From Burkholderiales bacterium (GTDB lineage: Bacteria; Pseudomonadota; Gammaproteobacteria; Burkholderiales; Burkholderiaceae_C): a stretch of 64,000 bases of DNA. The notes beneath the pieces are model-generated. The model was not told the origin of the DNA. It saw nothing but the letters and a program-made list of their open reading frames with translations, and did no database searches. Position 1 is the first letter of the stretch; each line of letters opens with the position of its first letter. Shown here in pieces: positions 8,953-18,366 of this stretch. The stretch covers positions 1-64,000 of the forward strand of contig CANHVY010000010.1 of the NCBI GenBank assembly GCA_947464185.1, in the 5' to 3' direction. The translations under genes and the position numbers were made by a program.

Positions 8953-9398
8953 AACGTTACCCCGACGTTCAGCGCCTGCGGCGCCCAGCCGCGGGCCTCG
9001 TACGCCCGCCAGCGCTGGCGGGCCTGTCGCCGGTCTTCAGACTCCATGGTTACCAGCTCGATCATCCGGTCCCAGGTGTCGCCGTCATCGGCCGGTTGCT
9101 GACCCAGATGCAACAGCACACGGCCACACTGCAGTTCACGAGGCCAAGTGTCGCCCTCCCACATGAGCCAGACCGAGGTGCGGTGCAACCGTGCAGGCAG
9201 TGGCTGACCGGCGCGCAAGCGGTGGTGCGGAAGAAACTCCTGCGGCTCGAAGGTCCACAACGCCTTGTCCAGCAGGTCCATCTCGGCACCCTCGCCGCGA
9301 ACCAGCACCCTGGAGCCCTGGCGCACCGCCTTGCGCAGCAAGCGGCAGACGTACAACGTGCGGTCCTCCACGCCGAAATGGAAGCAGATGTCAGTCAC
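8949..9398 (-). CDS. holC: DNA polymerase III chi subunit
   Basis: HolC links the clamp loader to single-stranded DNA-binding protein. I prefer the GTG at 9398, giving 149 residues beginning (V)TDICFHFGVEDRTLYVCRLL, because an AAGG-type element precedes it and the chi family starts with this strand. The ATG at 9425 would add nine unrelated residues. Family signatures include the Leu-Asp-x-x-Leu-Trp segment (LLDKALWTFEPQEFLPHH) and the terminal RWRAYEARGW region. It follows pepA on the same strand, the common proteobacterial pepA-holC arrangement, and overlaps the next small gene. Confidence 0.9.
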   Translation of the reverse strand: MTDICFHFGVEDRTLYVCRLLRKAVRQGSRVLVRGEGAEMDLLDKALWTFEPQEFLPHHRLRAGQPLPARLHRTSVWLMWEGDTWPRELQCGRVLLHLGQQPADDGDTWDRMIELVTMESEDRRQARQRWRAYEARGWAPQALNVGVTL

Positions 9399-9475
9399 GA
9401 TACCTTCGCCTGGGCATGAGGTCATGCGGTCACAAGGTTATTGGTAGATCACCAATCCAGCCACCGGCCCTTGGC

Positions 9476-10936
9476 TCATACGGCCCGGCCCAGGATGAAG
9501 TGGGTCAGCAGTGGCACGGGGCGGCCCGTGCCGCCCTTGGCCGGGCCAGACTTCCAGGCCGTACCGGCAATGTCCAGGTGCGCCCAGGGGTACTTGCCAG
9601 CGAAGCGCTTGAGGAACATGGCAGCCGTGATGGCGCCACCCGCGCGCGGGCCCACGTTGGCCATGTCCGCGAAAGAACTCTTCAGCGCCTCGTCGTACTC
9701 CTCGTCCACCGGCATGCGCCAGCAGGGGTCCAGGGCGGTGTCGCCGGCCCGCAGCAATTCCTCGGCCAAGGCGTCGTCGGGGCTGAACAGGCCGCTGCGC
9801 TGGTGGCCCAGGGCGATGACGCAGGCGCCGGTCAGGGTGGCGATATCGATCACGGCCGCGGGCTTGAAGCGCTCAGCGTAGGTCAAGGCATCGCACAGGA
9901 TCAGCCGACCTTCGGCGTCAGTGTTGAGGATCTCGATGGTCTGGCCCGACAAGCTGGTGACGACATCGCCTGGCTTTACCGCTCTGCCGCCCGGCATGTT
10001 CTCGGTGGCGGCGATCAGCCCGACGACATTGACCTTGGCCTTCAACTGTGCCAACGCCCGCAGGGTGCCCAGCACGCTGGCCGCACCCCCCATGTCGAAC
10101 TTCATTTCGTCCATTTCCGCAGCAGGCTTCAGCGAGATGCCCCCAGTGTCGAAGGTGACGCCCTTGCCCACCAGCACGATAGGGGCCTGCTTCTTCGAGG
10201 CCCCCTGCCACTGCGCCACGATGAACTTTGGCGGCTCGGCAGAGCCCCTGGCAACGGCCAGGAAGGAGCCCATGCCCAGCTTCTCGATCTCCTTGCGCTC
10301 CAGCACCTGCACCTTCAAGCCATGGCTCTTGCCCAGGCGGCGGGCCTCTTCGGCCAGAAAGGTCGGCGTGCAGTGGTTGCCCGGGCGGTTGGCGCACTCG
10401 CGCGCAAAGGTGACCCCCTGGCCAATGGCCGCCCCGCGTGCCAGTGCGGCATCAAGTGCCGCCTGATCAGCGGCGGCGCACAGCAAGCGCACCGTGCCGA
10501 GCGCAGGAGCCGCCGGTGCGCTGGGCTTGGTGTGTCGGTACAGGTAGACCGCGTCGAGGGCCGCAACCGCAAGAGCTTCGGCTTGGGCCGTCGTAGGCCC
10601 GTCTTTGGCCACTACGCCAACATTCAAGGTCTTGCTGCCTCCGGCCTTGAGCAGGCCCAGCCCTGAAGTGAAGGCCTTCGCCATGGCTTTGGCCGAGGCG
10701 TTGGAGGCCACACAAAATGCCACCCGTGGGGCCAACACCTTGGCAGGCTGGTGCACAAGCACCGACTTGCCGCCCTTGAGTTCCACTTCGCCGGCGGCAC
10801 AGAGGTCACGCCACAAGGTGGCCAGCGGCTTGTCCAGCACTACCGGGTCGGCATCGGCGGCCAGCACGACCAGCAAGGCGTCGGCGTCGGTCTTCGACCA
10901 TGACGAAGGGGGAAGACTCAGGGTGTGGAAGTCCAT
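9476..10936 (-). CDS. pepA: Leucyl aminopeptidase (M17 family)
   Basis: This cytosolic di-metal aminopeptidase removes N-terminal residues from peptides; in some bacteria it also binds DNA. It has 486 residues from the ATG at 10936 (a GTG two codons upstream is also possible). The M17 signature NTDAEGRL is intact, as are the metal-binding [14 protein letters not shown] and the C-terminal [19 protein letters not shown] segment. It is divergent from lptF with a very short gap (10937-10963), and holC lies downstream. This layout is conserved across proteobacteria. Confidence 0.96.
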   Translation of the reverse strand: MDFHTLSLPPSSWSKTDADALLVVLAADADPVVLDKPLATLWRDLCAAGEVELKGGKSVLVHQPAKVLAPRVAFCVASNASAKAMAKAFTSGLGLLKAGGSKTLNVGVVAKDGPTTAQAEALAVAALDAVYLYRHTKPSAPAAPALGTVRLLCAAADQAALDAALARGAAIGQGVTFARECANRPGNHCTPTFLAEEARRLGKSHGLKVQVLERKEIEKLGMGSFLAVARGSAEPPKFIVAQWQGASKKQAPIVLVGKGVTFDTGGISLKPAAEMDEMKFDMGGAASVLGTLRALAQLKAKVNVVGLIAATENMPGGRAVKPGDVVTSLSGQTIEILNTDAEGRLILCDALTYAERFKPAAVIDIATLTGACVIALGHQRSGLFSPDDALAEELLRAGDTALDPCWRMPVDEEYDEALKSSFADMANVGPRAGGAITAAMFLKRFAGKYPWAHLDIAGTAWKSGPAKGGTGRPVPLLTHFILGRAV

Positions 10937-10963
10937 AATCACTCGGGGGATGAAAGACTGACG

Positions 10964-12082
10964 ATGTTATTTCAAGGAGCGCTCAGAAAAGAGCTCGGCC
11001 GCAGCTTCGCCGCCACCTTGGTGGTGGTGCTGACGATCGTGCTCACGATGATGCTCATCCGCACCCTGGGACAGGCGGCGCGGGGCACGGCCTCGCCCCA
11101 GGACGTGGTGCTGCTGCTGGGCTTCGCAACCATGGCGCATCTGCCCACGATGATCACCTTGTCCCTGTTCGTCGCGGTGGTGCTGACGCTGGGCCGCATG
11201 TACCGCGACAGCGAGATGGCGGTCTGGTTCACCAGCGGCCTGTCGCTGGCCCGCACGGTGCGGCCCGTGCTGTGGACGGCCGCACCGGGACTGGCGCTGG
11301 TGGCGGTGATGGTCATGCTGGCCTGGCCCTGGGTGAACCAGCAGACGATGGAGGTGCGCGATCGCTACAGCCAGCGCTCGGACGTGGCACGGGTGGCGCC
11401 GGGTCTGTTCCAGACGTCCTCGGATGGGCAGAGGGTGTTCTTCATCGATCGTGACAGCGCAGAGTCACGCCAGGCCCGCAACGTGTTCATCCTGGCTCAG
11501 GAACGTGGCAAGGAGAGCGTCACGACGGCGCTGTCCGGCACCGTGCTCACGCAGGGGCCGGACCGCTTCGCAGTGCTGGACCGCGGGCAACGCAACGAGT
11601 TCGACGCGGCCACGGGGGAACGGGCCTTGGCGAGGTTCGAGTCCTACCGCGTGCTGATTGACCAGACTCAAAACGTCACATCGGCCGCCCTGCCCCCCAA
11701 GGCCTTGCCCACTCTGGATCTGCTGGACAAGCGAAGCGCCTTGAATGACGGTGAGCTTTGCTGGCGCCTGGGCCTGTTCCTGGGCGCCTGCAATCTGACG
11801 CTTCTGGGCATTGGCCTTTCGTCCGTGAACCCCCGGCGGGGTGGCAACTGGAATCTGGTTCTGGCCCTGCTGAGCTTCGTCGTTTACTTCAACCTAATCA
11901 ACCTGACGCAATCGTGGGTTGCAGGGCGCCGCCTGTCACTGGAGGCAGCGCTGGGTGGGCTGCACGGCCTGGCGTTCCTGTGTGCGCTGGCCTTGATCTG
12001 GTGGCGCGATCACGCCACCTCGTGGTCCTGGCCGGGGCTCAGGCCCAAACCTGCCGGGGCCGCGACCCAGGGGCGCACATGA
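10964..12082 (+). CDS. lptF: LPS export ABC transporter permease LptF
   Basis: This is an inner-membrane subunit of the LptB2FGC complex that extracts lipopolysaccharide from the membrane for transport to the outer membrane. The ATG at 10964 gives 372 residues starting [15 protein letters not shown]. The in-frame start at 10925 lies within the divergent pepA start and is unlikely. There is an N-terminal membrane helix (about residues 15-33), two more before the periplasmic beta-jellyroll, and a C-terminal helix set. The stop overlaps the lptG start by four bases (ATGA), indicating coupled translation and equal stoichiometry. Confidence 0.95.
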   Translation: MLFQGALRKELGRSFAATLVVVLTIVLTMMLIRTLGQAARGTASPQDVVLLLGFATMAHLPTMITLSLFVAVVLTLGRMYRDSEMAVWFTSGLSLARTVRPVLWTAAPGLALVAVMVMLAWPWVNQQTMEVRDRYSQRSDVARVAPGLFQTSSDGQRVFFIDRDSAESRQARNVFILAQERGKESVTTALSGTVLTQGPDRFAVLDRGQRNEFDAATGERALARFESYRVLIDQTQNVTSAALPPKALPTLDLLDKRSALNDGELCWRLGLFLGACNLTLLGIGLSSVNPRRGGNWNLVLALLSFVVYFNLINLTQSWVAGRRLSLEAALGGLHGLAFLCALALIWWRDHATSWSWPGLRPKPAGAATQGRT

Positions 12083-13242
12083 AAACGGTCCGACGACTGT
12101 TGTACCGTGACATTGCGGGTTCGGTCTTCTTCGTGGCACTTGCCTTTCTGTCGCTGTTCTTCTTTATAGACTTCGTGGATGAGTTATCTGCCAGCGCAAG
12201 AGTGCCCGGTTCGTTGCGCTATTCCGTGCTGTCCGCCGCACTTCAGGTGCCCGGACACCTCTACGACCTGTCCGCGATTTCGGTGCTGATAGGCACCATC
12301 TATGCGCTTTCCCGCATGGCCCAGGCTTCGGAGTTCACCATCCTGCGCACGGCGGGGCTTGGCCCGGGCCGTGCACTGGCCATGCTGCTGCTGCCGGGCG
12401 TGCTGTTCGGTGCCGGTGCCTTTGCCCTTGGCGAGTGGGTGGTGCCCTGGGCCGAGCGTCAGGTGGTGCTGCAGGAAAGCCGCAGGGACGGTGCGGGCGT
12501 GCCTCTGGGACAGGCAGGCGCGTGGCTGAAGGACGAAGTAGGCTCGGCTACGGCAGCCCACCATGCCGCCATCAATGTGGGGGCCGCGGAGGTGAGCGGA
12601 CGACTGCTGCGGGTGCGGATCTTCGAGTTCGACCGGGACAACCGACTTTTGCGCCGCATCGAAGCCCGACAGGCCCAGGTGGATCCCTCAGGCCTGTGGA
12701 CCTTGACTCAGGTGCGGCTGGCCGACTGGCCGTCGTCCGACCCCCCAGCCAGCCCCGCCATGACTGCAGCCCAGCACGCACCACCCGGCGGCCCACCCGG
12801 ACTCGCCGTGGTGACCCAACAGCTTGACAGCCTGAAATGGCGCAGCACCCTCACCCCCGACGTGGTGGCCGCCGCAGTCATGCCCTTGCAGACCATGTCT
12901 ACCGTGGAGCTCTGGCGCTACAGCCGGCACCTCTCCAAGCAGGAACAGGCGGCACAGCGCTATGAGATCCAGTTCTGGAAACGTGCCCTGTATCCCTTAG
13001 CCTGCATCGTCATGGCGGCGCTGGCCCTGCCTTTCGCTTACCTGCACGCCCGCGCGGGCGGCGTCAGCCTCAAGGTGTTTGGCGGCATCATGCTGGGCAT
13101 CAGCTTCGTCCTGCTGAACAACCTCGCGAGCCACATCGGCGTGCTGCGTGACTGGAGCCCCTGGTGGGCAGCAGCCAGTCCCAGCCTGGTTTACCTGGCG
13201 CTGTCCCTGGTGGCCTTCCAGTGGCTGGTCAGGCACCGTTGA
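12079..13242 (+). CDS. lptG: LPS export ABC transporter permease LptG
   Basis: This is the partner permease of LptF, with 387 residues. The start ATG at 12079 overlaps the lptF stop (ATGA). A longer open frame upstream is just read-through inside lptF. The protein begins [19 protein letters not shown], has N-terminal membrane helices, a periplasmic beta-jellyroll domain (about residues 125-285, including a Pro-rich insertion PSSDPPASPAMTAA) and C-terminal helices with the conserved ALPFAYLHARAGGVSLKVF region. It acts in the inner membrane to pass LPS to LptC/LptA. Confidence 0.95.
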   Translation: MKTVRRLLYRDIAGSVFFVALAFLSLFFFIDFVDELSASARVPGSLRYSVLSAALQVPGHLYDLSAISVLIGTIYALSRMAQASEFTILRTAGLGPGRALAMLLLPGVLFGAGAFALGEWVVPWAERQVVLQESRRDGAGVPLGQAGAWLKDEVGSATAAHHAAINVGAAEVSGRLLRVRIFEFDRDNRLLRRIEARQAQVDPSGLWTLTQVRLADWPSSDPPASPAMTAAQHAPPGGPPGLAVVTQQLDSLKWRSTLTPDVVAAAVMPLQTMSTVELWRYSRHLSKQEQAAQRYEIQFWKRALYPLACIVMAALALPFAYLHARAGGVSLKVFGGIMLGISFVLLNNLASHIGVLRDWSPWWAAASPSLVYLALSLVAFQWLVRHR

Positions 13243-13298
13243 TCGAGCGGCGGCCCTTCTCGAGATCCTTGCCGCTTCAAGCTGTATAGGTTGCCCTC

Positions 13299-13673
13299 AT
13301 GCCCCAGGCCATCATCCTTTTTGCCCACGGCGCCCGCGATCCCGCGTGGAGCCGCCCGTTTGAGGCGGTGGCCGAACGCCTGCGCGTCTTGCAGCCTGAT
13401 GCCGAAGTCCGTTTGGCCTACCTGGAATTCATGAGCCCGTCTCTCCTTGAGGCCGGGCATGAGCTCGTTCAACGCGGGACGACCGACATAAGCATCGTGC
13501 CCATGTTCCTCGGCTCCGGCGGCCACGTGCGCAAGGATCTTCCACGACTGCTTGCGGCCCTGCAACAGCAGCACCGGCAAGTGACCTGGACCCTGCAGGG
13601 GACCATTGGGGAAGCGCAGGGCGTCATTGAAGCCCTGGCGCGGGAGGCTGCAGGGATGGGGCGAACGCCATGA
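13299..13673 (+). CDS. cbiX: Short CbiX/SirB-type chelatase family protein
   Basis: This 124-residue single-domain member of the CbiX family inserts cobalt, nickel or iron into sirohydrochlorin-type tetrapyrroles. Two histidines expected at the metal site are visible: His10 (LFAHGARDP) and His76 (FLGSGGHVRKDLP). The length matches half-size chelatases that act as homodimers. Linkage to cysB (4-bp overlap, ATGA) suggests siroheme for sulfite reductase, so iron would be the likely metal; that is inference. A TATAGG hexamer lies 8 bp before the start and there is no clear ribosome-binding site. Confidence 0.85.
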   Translation: MPQAIILFAHGARDPAWSRPFEAVAERLRVLQPDAEVRLAYLEFMSPSLLEAGHELVQRGTTDISIVPMFLGSGGHVRKDLPRLLAALQQQHRQVTWTLQGTIGEAQGVIEALAREAAGMGRTP

Positions 13674-14614
13674 ACCTGCACCAGTTTCGGTTCCTCCAGG
13701 AAGCGGTGCGGCGCAACCTGAACCTTACCGAGACCGCCAAGGCCCTGCACACTTCTCAACCGGGCATCAGCAAGGCCATCCTGGAACTGGAGGAGGAGCT
13801 GGGCGTGGACATCTTCGCCCGCCACGGCAAGCGGCTGCGCCGTGTCACCGAGCCCGGCGAACAGGTGCTGAAGTCGGTGGAGATCATCATGCGCGAGGTC
13901 CACAACCTCAAGCGCATCGGCAGCGAGTTCAGCGCCCAGGACGCGGGCACGCTGTCCATCGCCACCACCCACACCCAGGCGCGCTACGTGTTGCCGCAGC
14001 CGGTGGCGCTGTTGCGACAACGCCACCCGAAGGTGCAGGTAGAACTGCACCAGGGCACGCCCGACCAGGTGGCGCGCATGCTGATCGACGAGACGGCTGT
14101 CATAGGCCTGGCCACCGAGGCGCTGGATCAGCACGACGAACTCCTCACATTGCCCTGCTACGAGTGGCAGCACGTGGTGGTGGTGCCGGCCGACCATCCC
14201 TTGGCGAGCAGCGAGCGCCTGACGCTGGAGTTGCTGGCCCGCCACCCCCTGGTGTCCTACCACCCTTCTGTTGCGGGTCGCAGTCGCATTGATGCGGCCT
14301 TTGCGCGCGCCGGTCTTCGGCCCACGTTGGCGCTGGAGGCCCTGGACTCCGACGTCATCAAGACCTACACCCGCGTGGGCCTGGGGGTGGGCATCGTGGC
14401 CGAGATGGCGGTGCGCGAGGATCCGCCCGACAACGGCCTTGTCGCCCTGCCCGCCGGTCACCTGTTCGGCACCAATGTGTCGAGAATCGCGTTCCGCAAA
14501 GGCGTCTACCTGCGCCACTTCGTCCTGACCTTCGCCTCACTGCTGTCAGATCGCCTGTCACCTGAACTGCTCAGGCGCCTGACGGCCGGCGGCATACCGG
14601 CTTCCGACCTCTGA
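13670..14614 (+). CDS. cysB: LysR-type regulator CysB
   Basis: This 314-residue LysR-family regulator activates sulfate assimilation and cysteine synthesis genes in response to N-acetylserine and sulfur limitation. The N-terminal winged helix-turn-helix (about residues 1-60, with TETAKALHTSQPGISKAI) is followed by a periplasmic-binding-like effector domain. The opening MNLHQFRFLQEAVRRNLNLT is characteristic of the CysB/Cbl branch, and TTHTQARYVLP in the effector domain is the CysB effector-site region. It overlaps the chelatase gene by four bases, consistent with joint control of siroheme and sulfur metabolism. Confidence 0.92.
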   Translation: MNLHQFRFLQEAVRRNLNLTETAKALHTSQPGISKAILELEEELGVDIFARHGKRLRRVTEPGEQVLKSVEIIMREVHNLKRIGSEFSAQDAGTLSIATTHTQARYVLPQPVALLRQRHPKVQVELHQGTPDQVARMLIDETAVIGLATEALDQHDELLTLPCYEWQHVVVVPADHPLASSERLTLELLARHPLVSYHPSVAGRSRIDAAFARAGLRPTLALEALDSDVIKTYTRVGLGVGIVAEMAVREDPPDNGLVALPAGHLFGTNVSRIAFRKGVYLRHFVLTFASLLSDRLSPELLRRLTAGGIPASDL

Positions 14615-14618
14615 AAAC

Positions 14619-15782
14619 ATGACCACCATCCATCACCCCGTGGCTCTCCAAACCCGCCTGCCCAAGGTGGGCACCAACATCTTCACCGTCATGTCCGCGT
14701 TGGCCACTGAGCACCAGGCGGTCAATCTGGGTCAGGGCTTCCCGGACTTCGACTGCGACCCTGCCCTGGTGGAGGACGTGGCAGGCGCCATGCGCGGCGG
14801 TCTCAACCAATACCCGCCCATGCCCGGCGCCCTGCCCTTGCGCGAGGCCGTGGCGCGCAAGATCGAGACGCTCTACGGCCGCCGCTACGACCCGGGAACC
14901 GAGATCACCATCACCGCCGGCGCCACCCAGGCCATCCTCACGGCGGTGCTGTGCTGCGTGCACCCCGGCGACGAGGTGATCGTGCTGGAGCCCTGCTACG
15001 ACAGCTACATCCCCAACATCGAACTGGCGGGCGGCACCGTGGTCAGGGTGCCCTTGACACCGCGCACCTTCCGGCCGGATTTCGGGCTCATCTCGGCGGC
15101 GATCTCGCCGCGCACGCGCGCGATGATCGTCAATTCGCCGCACAACCCCAGCGCCACGGTATGGACGCGCGAGGAGATGCTGCAGCTGGAGGCCCTGCTG
15201 GCCCCCACCAACATCCTGCTGATCGCCGATGAAGTCTACGAGCACATGGTGTTCGACGAACAGGCGCACGTCAGCGCCGCCGCCATTCCCGGCCTCGCCG
15301 AGCGGGCCTTCGTGGTCTCCAGTTTCGGCAAGACCTACCACGTGACCGGCTGGAAGGTGGGCTACGTGGCCGCGCCAAGGGCGCTGACCGCCGAGTTCCG
15401 CAAGGTGCACCAGTTCAATGTGTTCACGGTCAACACGCCTGTGCAGCACGCCCTGGCTGCCTACATGCAGGATCCCGCGCCCTACCTGGGCTTGCCGGCG
15501 TTCTATCAGCGCAAGCGCGACCTGTTCCTGGATGGGTTGCGTCAGACGCGCCTGCGGCCGCTGCACACTGCCGGCACCTACTTCCAGTGCGTGGACTACA
15601 GCGCCGTCAGCGACCTGCCCGAAGCCGATTTCTGCCAGTGGCTCACGAAGGAGGTGGGCGTCGCAGCCATTCCACTCTCCGCCTTCTACGAGGGGGGGTT
15701 CGAGCAGGGCATCGCACGGCTTTGCTTTGCCAAGAAGGATGAGACGCTGCAACTCGCTCTGGAACGCCTGCAGGCCCTTTGA
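14619..15782 (+). CDS. ybdL: PLP-dependent aminotransferase (methionine aminotransferase type)
   Basis: This 387-residue fold-type I aminotransferase is close to E. coli YbdL, which prefers methionine and aromatic amino acids. It shows the N-terminal VNLGQGFPDF motif, the PLP-binding AGATQAI segment, NSPHNPSA, the Asp/Tyr of IADEVYE and the catalytic lysine in SSFGKTYHVTGWKVGY. The start is 4 bp after the cysB stop, so it is probably in the same operon. Together with cysB this suggests sulfur amino acid turnover. The substrate is inferred from family resemblance only. Confidence 0.85.
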   Translation: MTTIHHPVALQTRLPKVGTNIFTVMSALATEHQAVNLGQGFPDFDCDPALVEDVAGAMRGGLNQYPPMPGALPLREAVARKIETLYGRRYDPGTEITITAGATQAILTAVLCCVHPGDEVIVLEPCYDSYIPNIELAGGTVVRVPLTPRTFRPDFGLISAAISPRTRAMIVNSPHNPSATVWTREEMLQLEALLAPTNILLIADEVYEHMVFDEQAHVSAAAIPGLAERAFVVSSFGKTYHVTGWKVGYVAAPRALTAEFRKVHQFNVFTVNTPVQHALAAYMQDPAPYLGLPAFYQRKRDLFLDGLRQTRLRPLHTAGTYFQCVDYSAVSDLPEADFCQWLTKEVGVAAIPLSAFYEGGFEQGIARLCFAKKDETLQLALERLQAL

Positions 15783-15844
15783 GGCGCTGACAAGCGCGTT
15801 GAAGGTTCGCGAAGGCCATTGAAGGGCTCAGCGCGTTGGGGGAC

Positions 15845-18247
15845 TCAGCGCTTGTCCACTTGATCGAACTCTACGCTGAACAGACCGAACCGGCTGGCCG
15901 CACGCTCCTCATCAACGCTCAGCGGCGGGGGCAGTGCTGCGAGGTCTGGTGTGTCGAGGGTGAGATCCAGATCCACCGCAGCGCCCTGAGCGACGGCGAG
16001 TTCCTCTGCACCCGGCAGGTCCAGCTCGGGAAACTGAAGCGATAGAGTCTGCGCGCCGGGCTTTGGCTCCTGACCCTGAGGTGATACAGCAGGGTTTGGG
16101 TTCCAAGTCTCGTCCAGCTTCAGGTCGACGGCTGCTTCTTTTGAAGGCCCGCCTGTGACATGTCTGGCCGCGGCAAGGGCGGAAGCGGGGGTACGGGAGC
16201 CCTCATCTGAAAGAGGAAGATCGATGTCAGACAGCGCTCGAAGCGGCTCGGCGGGCAAGGCTGTGATCGAAAGCTCAGGCGTGCCCGACACGGCTGACCC
16301 GGGCTTCGCAGCCTGCACGCCTTGGGATACCGCGGCCAAGCCTGCTGGCGTCGAAGGAGTTGGCAGGTCGAACTCGAGCGTCAGGTCCAGGCCCGCCGAC
16401 GATGCAGATGCCTGATCCATGCCCAGGTCAAAATCGATGTCCAAGGCATCCGATGCCGCCGCCACGGAGGCAGTCATCGGCACCGGGTCAGGGGTTCGTA
16501 CTGGTCGATTCCGCAGGTCCCGTGCCAGGGTGTAGAGGAACAAGAGTTCGGACTGCACCGTGGGTTCGAGGCAGTCCACCCGGTTGCCGGCGCGAAGCAA
16601 GTCTTCCAGAGACTCCATCACCTTTGCAGGGTCCTTCCACACCAGTTCGATCTCGAACAGCAGGTCTGAGCAGTCCTCCAGGCGGCGCTGGTCCTGAGAT
16701 TGCTCATGCCAGCCCGGCCAACTGATACCGAAACGCTGCTGGAGTCGCGACCGGATCCGTTCGAAGCCTGCCTTATCGGAGCGGCGTCGGCAGATATCCA
16801 TCACCTGCAGATAGGGAAGCGGGTAGTCGCCACGGGTCTGCGTCAAATGGTCCGCCAACAGCTTGAGCGCCGCATCGTCCTGCCCCAGGACAGAGAAGAA
16901 CTCCGCTTGCTGCTGCAGGTCCAGCAATTCTTCAACCGACACCGCCGGCAAAGAATCCCAGTCAGGTTCACTCTCCACCTGCGGCAGGTGAGACACGGGC
17001 TGCTCCGCCCTAGCCACCGGCGCACTGTCCGCTGCGCCGGGCTGCCGTTTGGCCACGAATGACAGGCTTGGCAGGGGGGGGGCAGTTGATGGGGTGTCGG
17101 ATCCCATGGACCCCGCCGGGGCGGGCGCCGCGGTCACAGGTCTTGATGACATCTCATCCGGACCGTGCCCGGGCGGCTCTGCGACCGATGCGGCGTTCGC
17201 CGACCACCACGGTGTTGCAGACCCACCCAGCTGTAAGCGCCGCATGCGCACAAACATAAGCGCACTCAGCCCCCCCAGGGCGGCCAAGGCTGCCCAAAGC
17301 CACCCAGGTGTGCGGCCTTGAGCCTCCTCCAATGCACGGGTCAGGCGGGCGACGGCCTCGCGATTGGCCTGCGCTTCCTGCCGCAGCGCTTCGATGCTCT
17401 TCTGCATCTCCGCAGCGCGGGCCTGCGCCGCCGATGCGGAGGCCCGCGCGGCGCTGGCGGCATTCTGAGCGGCCTGCACGGCCGCGGCAAATGCCCCACT
17501 CTGGGAAGCACCCACAGGCGACGTCATCAAGGTGGGCGCGTCCAACTGCAGCTTCGCACGCGCTACGCTGGCCGCACCGCGCTGTGTCGCCTGCGCAGAG
17601 ACACCGGCCAACGGGGAGGCGCCGTCTGGCAACCGGGTTCGATTATTGGCACCAACTCCACCAGGTGATGATGCGGCTGCGGCCGGCGCAGCAGCACTTA
17701 TGGGAGTCATCGGTGTCGTGGCGCCTGCCGGGCGAGTTGTATCGAACTGCCCGGGAGTCACTGTCGGGGCAGGCGAAACCATGGCAGGTGCCGCAGGTGC
17801 GGGAACAGCAGCCCGCAAGACATCAGCGGGGGCGATTGCAGCCGCCGCAAGGTGCCCCGGCGGATCGGCAAACAGCGTGAACCTGCGGGCAATGCTGGAG
17901 CCGCATCCCGCGCTGAGCCTGATAGTGACCAAAGGTTCGTCAATGGCCAAACTCGTCCGTACCCGCAGCACCGGGCCACCAGAGGCGCTGTCCATAGTGA
18001 CGAACACCGCTGAACGGGGCACCGGAATGTCACCGGCCGAAACTTCGGCAGCCAGACACTCGGGGGGAGATTCCGACGCATCCAGGCGCAGGGCCACGCT
18101 GAAGTCCAGCGGCATACCCAGAACGGCACTGGACTGCGCCCTGCCGAAACCCCAGGCCTGCGCCTCGCCGCCCATCATCAGGGCTACCGCTGACAGGATG
18201 CACAGTGTGGCTGGACTTGGTGAAGGAGATACCGAGGAACTTGGCAT
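15845..18247 (-). CDS. FimV/HubP-like membrane protein
   Basis: This is an 800-residue protein from the ATG at 18247 (other in-frame starts at 18280 and 18307). It has a signal peptide ending GEAQA, then a FimV N-terminal-like domain (to about residue 130: FGRAQSSAVLGMPLDFSVAL ... FADPPG). An Ala/Pro-rich periplasmic linker follows, then a short coiled coil (about 255-310) and one membrane helix (about 312-335, WLWAALAALGGLSALMF). The cytoplasmic part has a TPR-like region (about 430-560) and a long acidic Leu/Asp-rich tail. FimV/HubP proteins organise cell poles and type IV pili. No LysM domain is apparent, unlike classical FimV. No pilus genes are nearby. Confidence 0.75.
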   Translation of the reverse strand: MPSSSVSPSPSPATLCILSAVALMMGGEAQAWGFGRAQSSAVLGMPLDFSVALRLDASESPPECLAAEVSAGDIPVPRSAVFVTMDSASGGPVLRVRTSLAIDEPLVTIRLSAGCGSSIARRFTLFADPPGHLAAAAIAPADVLRAAVPAPAAPAMVSPAPTVTPGQFDTTRPAGATTPMTPISAAAPAAAASSPGGVGANNRTRLPDGASPLAGVSAQATQRGAASVARAKLQLDAPTLMTSPVGASQSGAFAAAVQAAQNAASAARASASAAQARAAEMQKSIEALRQEAQANREAVARLTRALEEAQGRTPGWLWAALAALGGLSALMFVRMRRLQLGGSATPWWSANAASVAEPPGHGPDEMSSRPVTAAPAPAGSMGSDTPSTAPPLPSLSFVAKRQPGAADSAPVARAEQPVSHLPQVESEPDWDSLPAVSVEELLDLQQQAEFFSVLGQDDAALKLLADHLTQTRGDYPLPYLQVMDICRRRSDKAGFERIRSRLQQRFGISWPGWHEQSQDQRRLEDCSDLLFEIELVWKDPAKVMESLEDLLRAGNRVDCLEPTVQSELLFLYTLARDLRNRPVRTPDPVPMTASVAAASDALDIDFDLGMDQASASSAGLDLTLEFDLPTPSTPAGLAAVSQGVQAAKPGSAVSGTPELSITALPAEPLRALSDIDLPLSDEGSRTPASALAAARHVTGGPSKEAAVDLKLDETWNPNPAVSPQGQEPKPGAQTLSLQFPELDLPGAEELAVAQGAAVDLDLTLDTPDLAALPPPLSVDEERAASRFGLFSVEFDQVDKR

Positions 18248-18366
18248 GACGGGTGTTATGAGCCCGGGGAACTCTAGCATGGTGGTGCGCGCCGGATGCC
18301 CCCACAATGAGCCCTCCGCAGGAGCCAGCCACGAGATGCCGGCGCCGCTCAGACCAAGAATTCAAG

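Noticed and set aside
11758-12078. Upstream extension of lptG inside lptF
   Set aside because: The extension is out of frame with lptF and not protein-like; the ATGA overlap gives the natural start at 12079.
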